DNA of 64,000 bases from Rhizobium sp. BK313 (GTDB taxonomy: Bacteria > Pseudomonadota > Alphaproteobacteria > Rhizobiales > Rhizobiaceae): the NCBI RefSeq assembly GCF_014193655.1, contig NZ_JACHZQ010000004.1:124001-188000 (forward strand). Direction: 5' to 3'. Of the stretch, positions 63,957-64,000 are shown one piece after another (position 1 is the first letter of the stretch; every line of letters starts with the position of its first letter). The notes below the pieces were generated by a model. The model had not been told where the DNA came from. It ran no database searches and worked only from the letters and a program-made list of their open reading frames with translations. A program made the translations under genes and the position numbers.

Positions 63957-64000
63957 GTGTTCCTCCCACATTTGAACTTGTCTTGTTGTTGGCAATCACC

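Overview
The window is high-GC DNA of rhizobial character, probably Rhizobium or a close relative. The best evidence is the divergent dctA / dctBD locus, with a textbook sigma-54 promoter and a DctD-type upstream site, together with many ABC uptake operons and rhizobial-style small stress genes. No rRNA, tRNA, CRISPR array, transposase or phage gene was recognised. The genus call and any replicon assignment (chromosome, chromid or megaplasmid) are inference.

Layout. 0-2.9 kb: partial cation-efflux protein and an acyltransferase fused to an SGNH domain. 2.8-7.7 kb: C4-dicarboxylate sensing and uptake (dctD, dctB, dctA). 8.1-11.9 kb: small stress and envelope genes (secreted Pro-rich protein, 47-aa membrane peptide, BON, MgtC, CBS-pair, protein-repair methyltransferase). 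12-13.7 kb: LacI regulator and a Nudix hydrolase. 13.7-19.1 kb: a MacAB-like ABC exporter split into adaptor, ATPase and two permeases, divergent from an AraC regulator carrying a membrane domain. 19.1-24.5 kb: IclR regulator divergent from deacetylase, peptide-binding protein, M20 amidohydrolase and TauE-type exporter. 24.7-31.5 kb: AraC regulator followed by a pentitol (probably ribitol) uptake and catabolism operon. 31.5-32.5 kb: frame-broken remnant. 32.7-38.1 kb: glycine-zipper lipoprotein, AbgT transporter, PepT, SLC13 permease. 38.3-40 kb: beta-helix-like membrane protein. 40.6-46.2 kb: seven-gene Mrp/Mbh-like cation/proton antiporter with two antiporter modules fused in one 1041-aa protein. 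46.2-52.7 kb: DUF900 lipoprotein hydrolase, RND efflux pair, DUF1269 protein. 52.9-56.6 kb: decayed AI-2E transporter, AraC regulator, orphan small ORFs. 56.6-64 kb: seven-gene oligopeptide-type ABC operon containing two DapA-like aldolases.

The most novel signal is a non-coding one. A near-identical box, GGATTC-W-ATGC-Y-GATCAC, occurs three times in intergenic DNA. Each copy lies exactly 30 nt before a CTATA(C/G)T or CTAAGGT -10-like element. The copies sit upstream of the glycine-zipper lipoprotein, the Mrp-like antiporter operon and the RND efflux operon. The half-sites repeat at 11-bp spacing, as for OmpR/PhoB-type response regulators. This suggests an envelope or ion-stress regulon spread over 15 kb. 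Reading the genes together, the window looks like an accessory catabolic and stress-adaptation region: scavenging of organic acids, pentitols and peptides, plus ion homeostasis and efflux.
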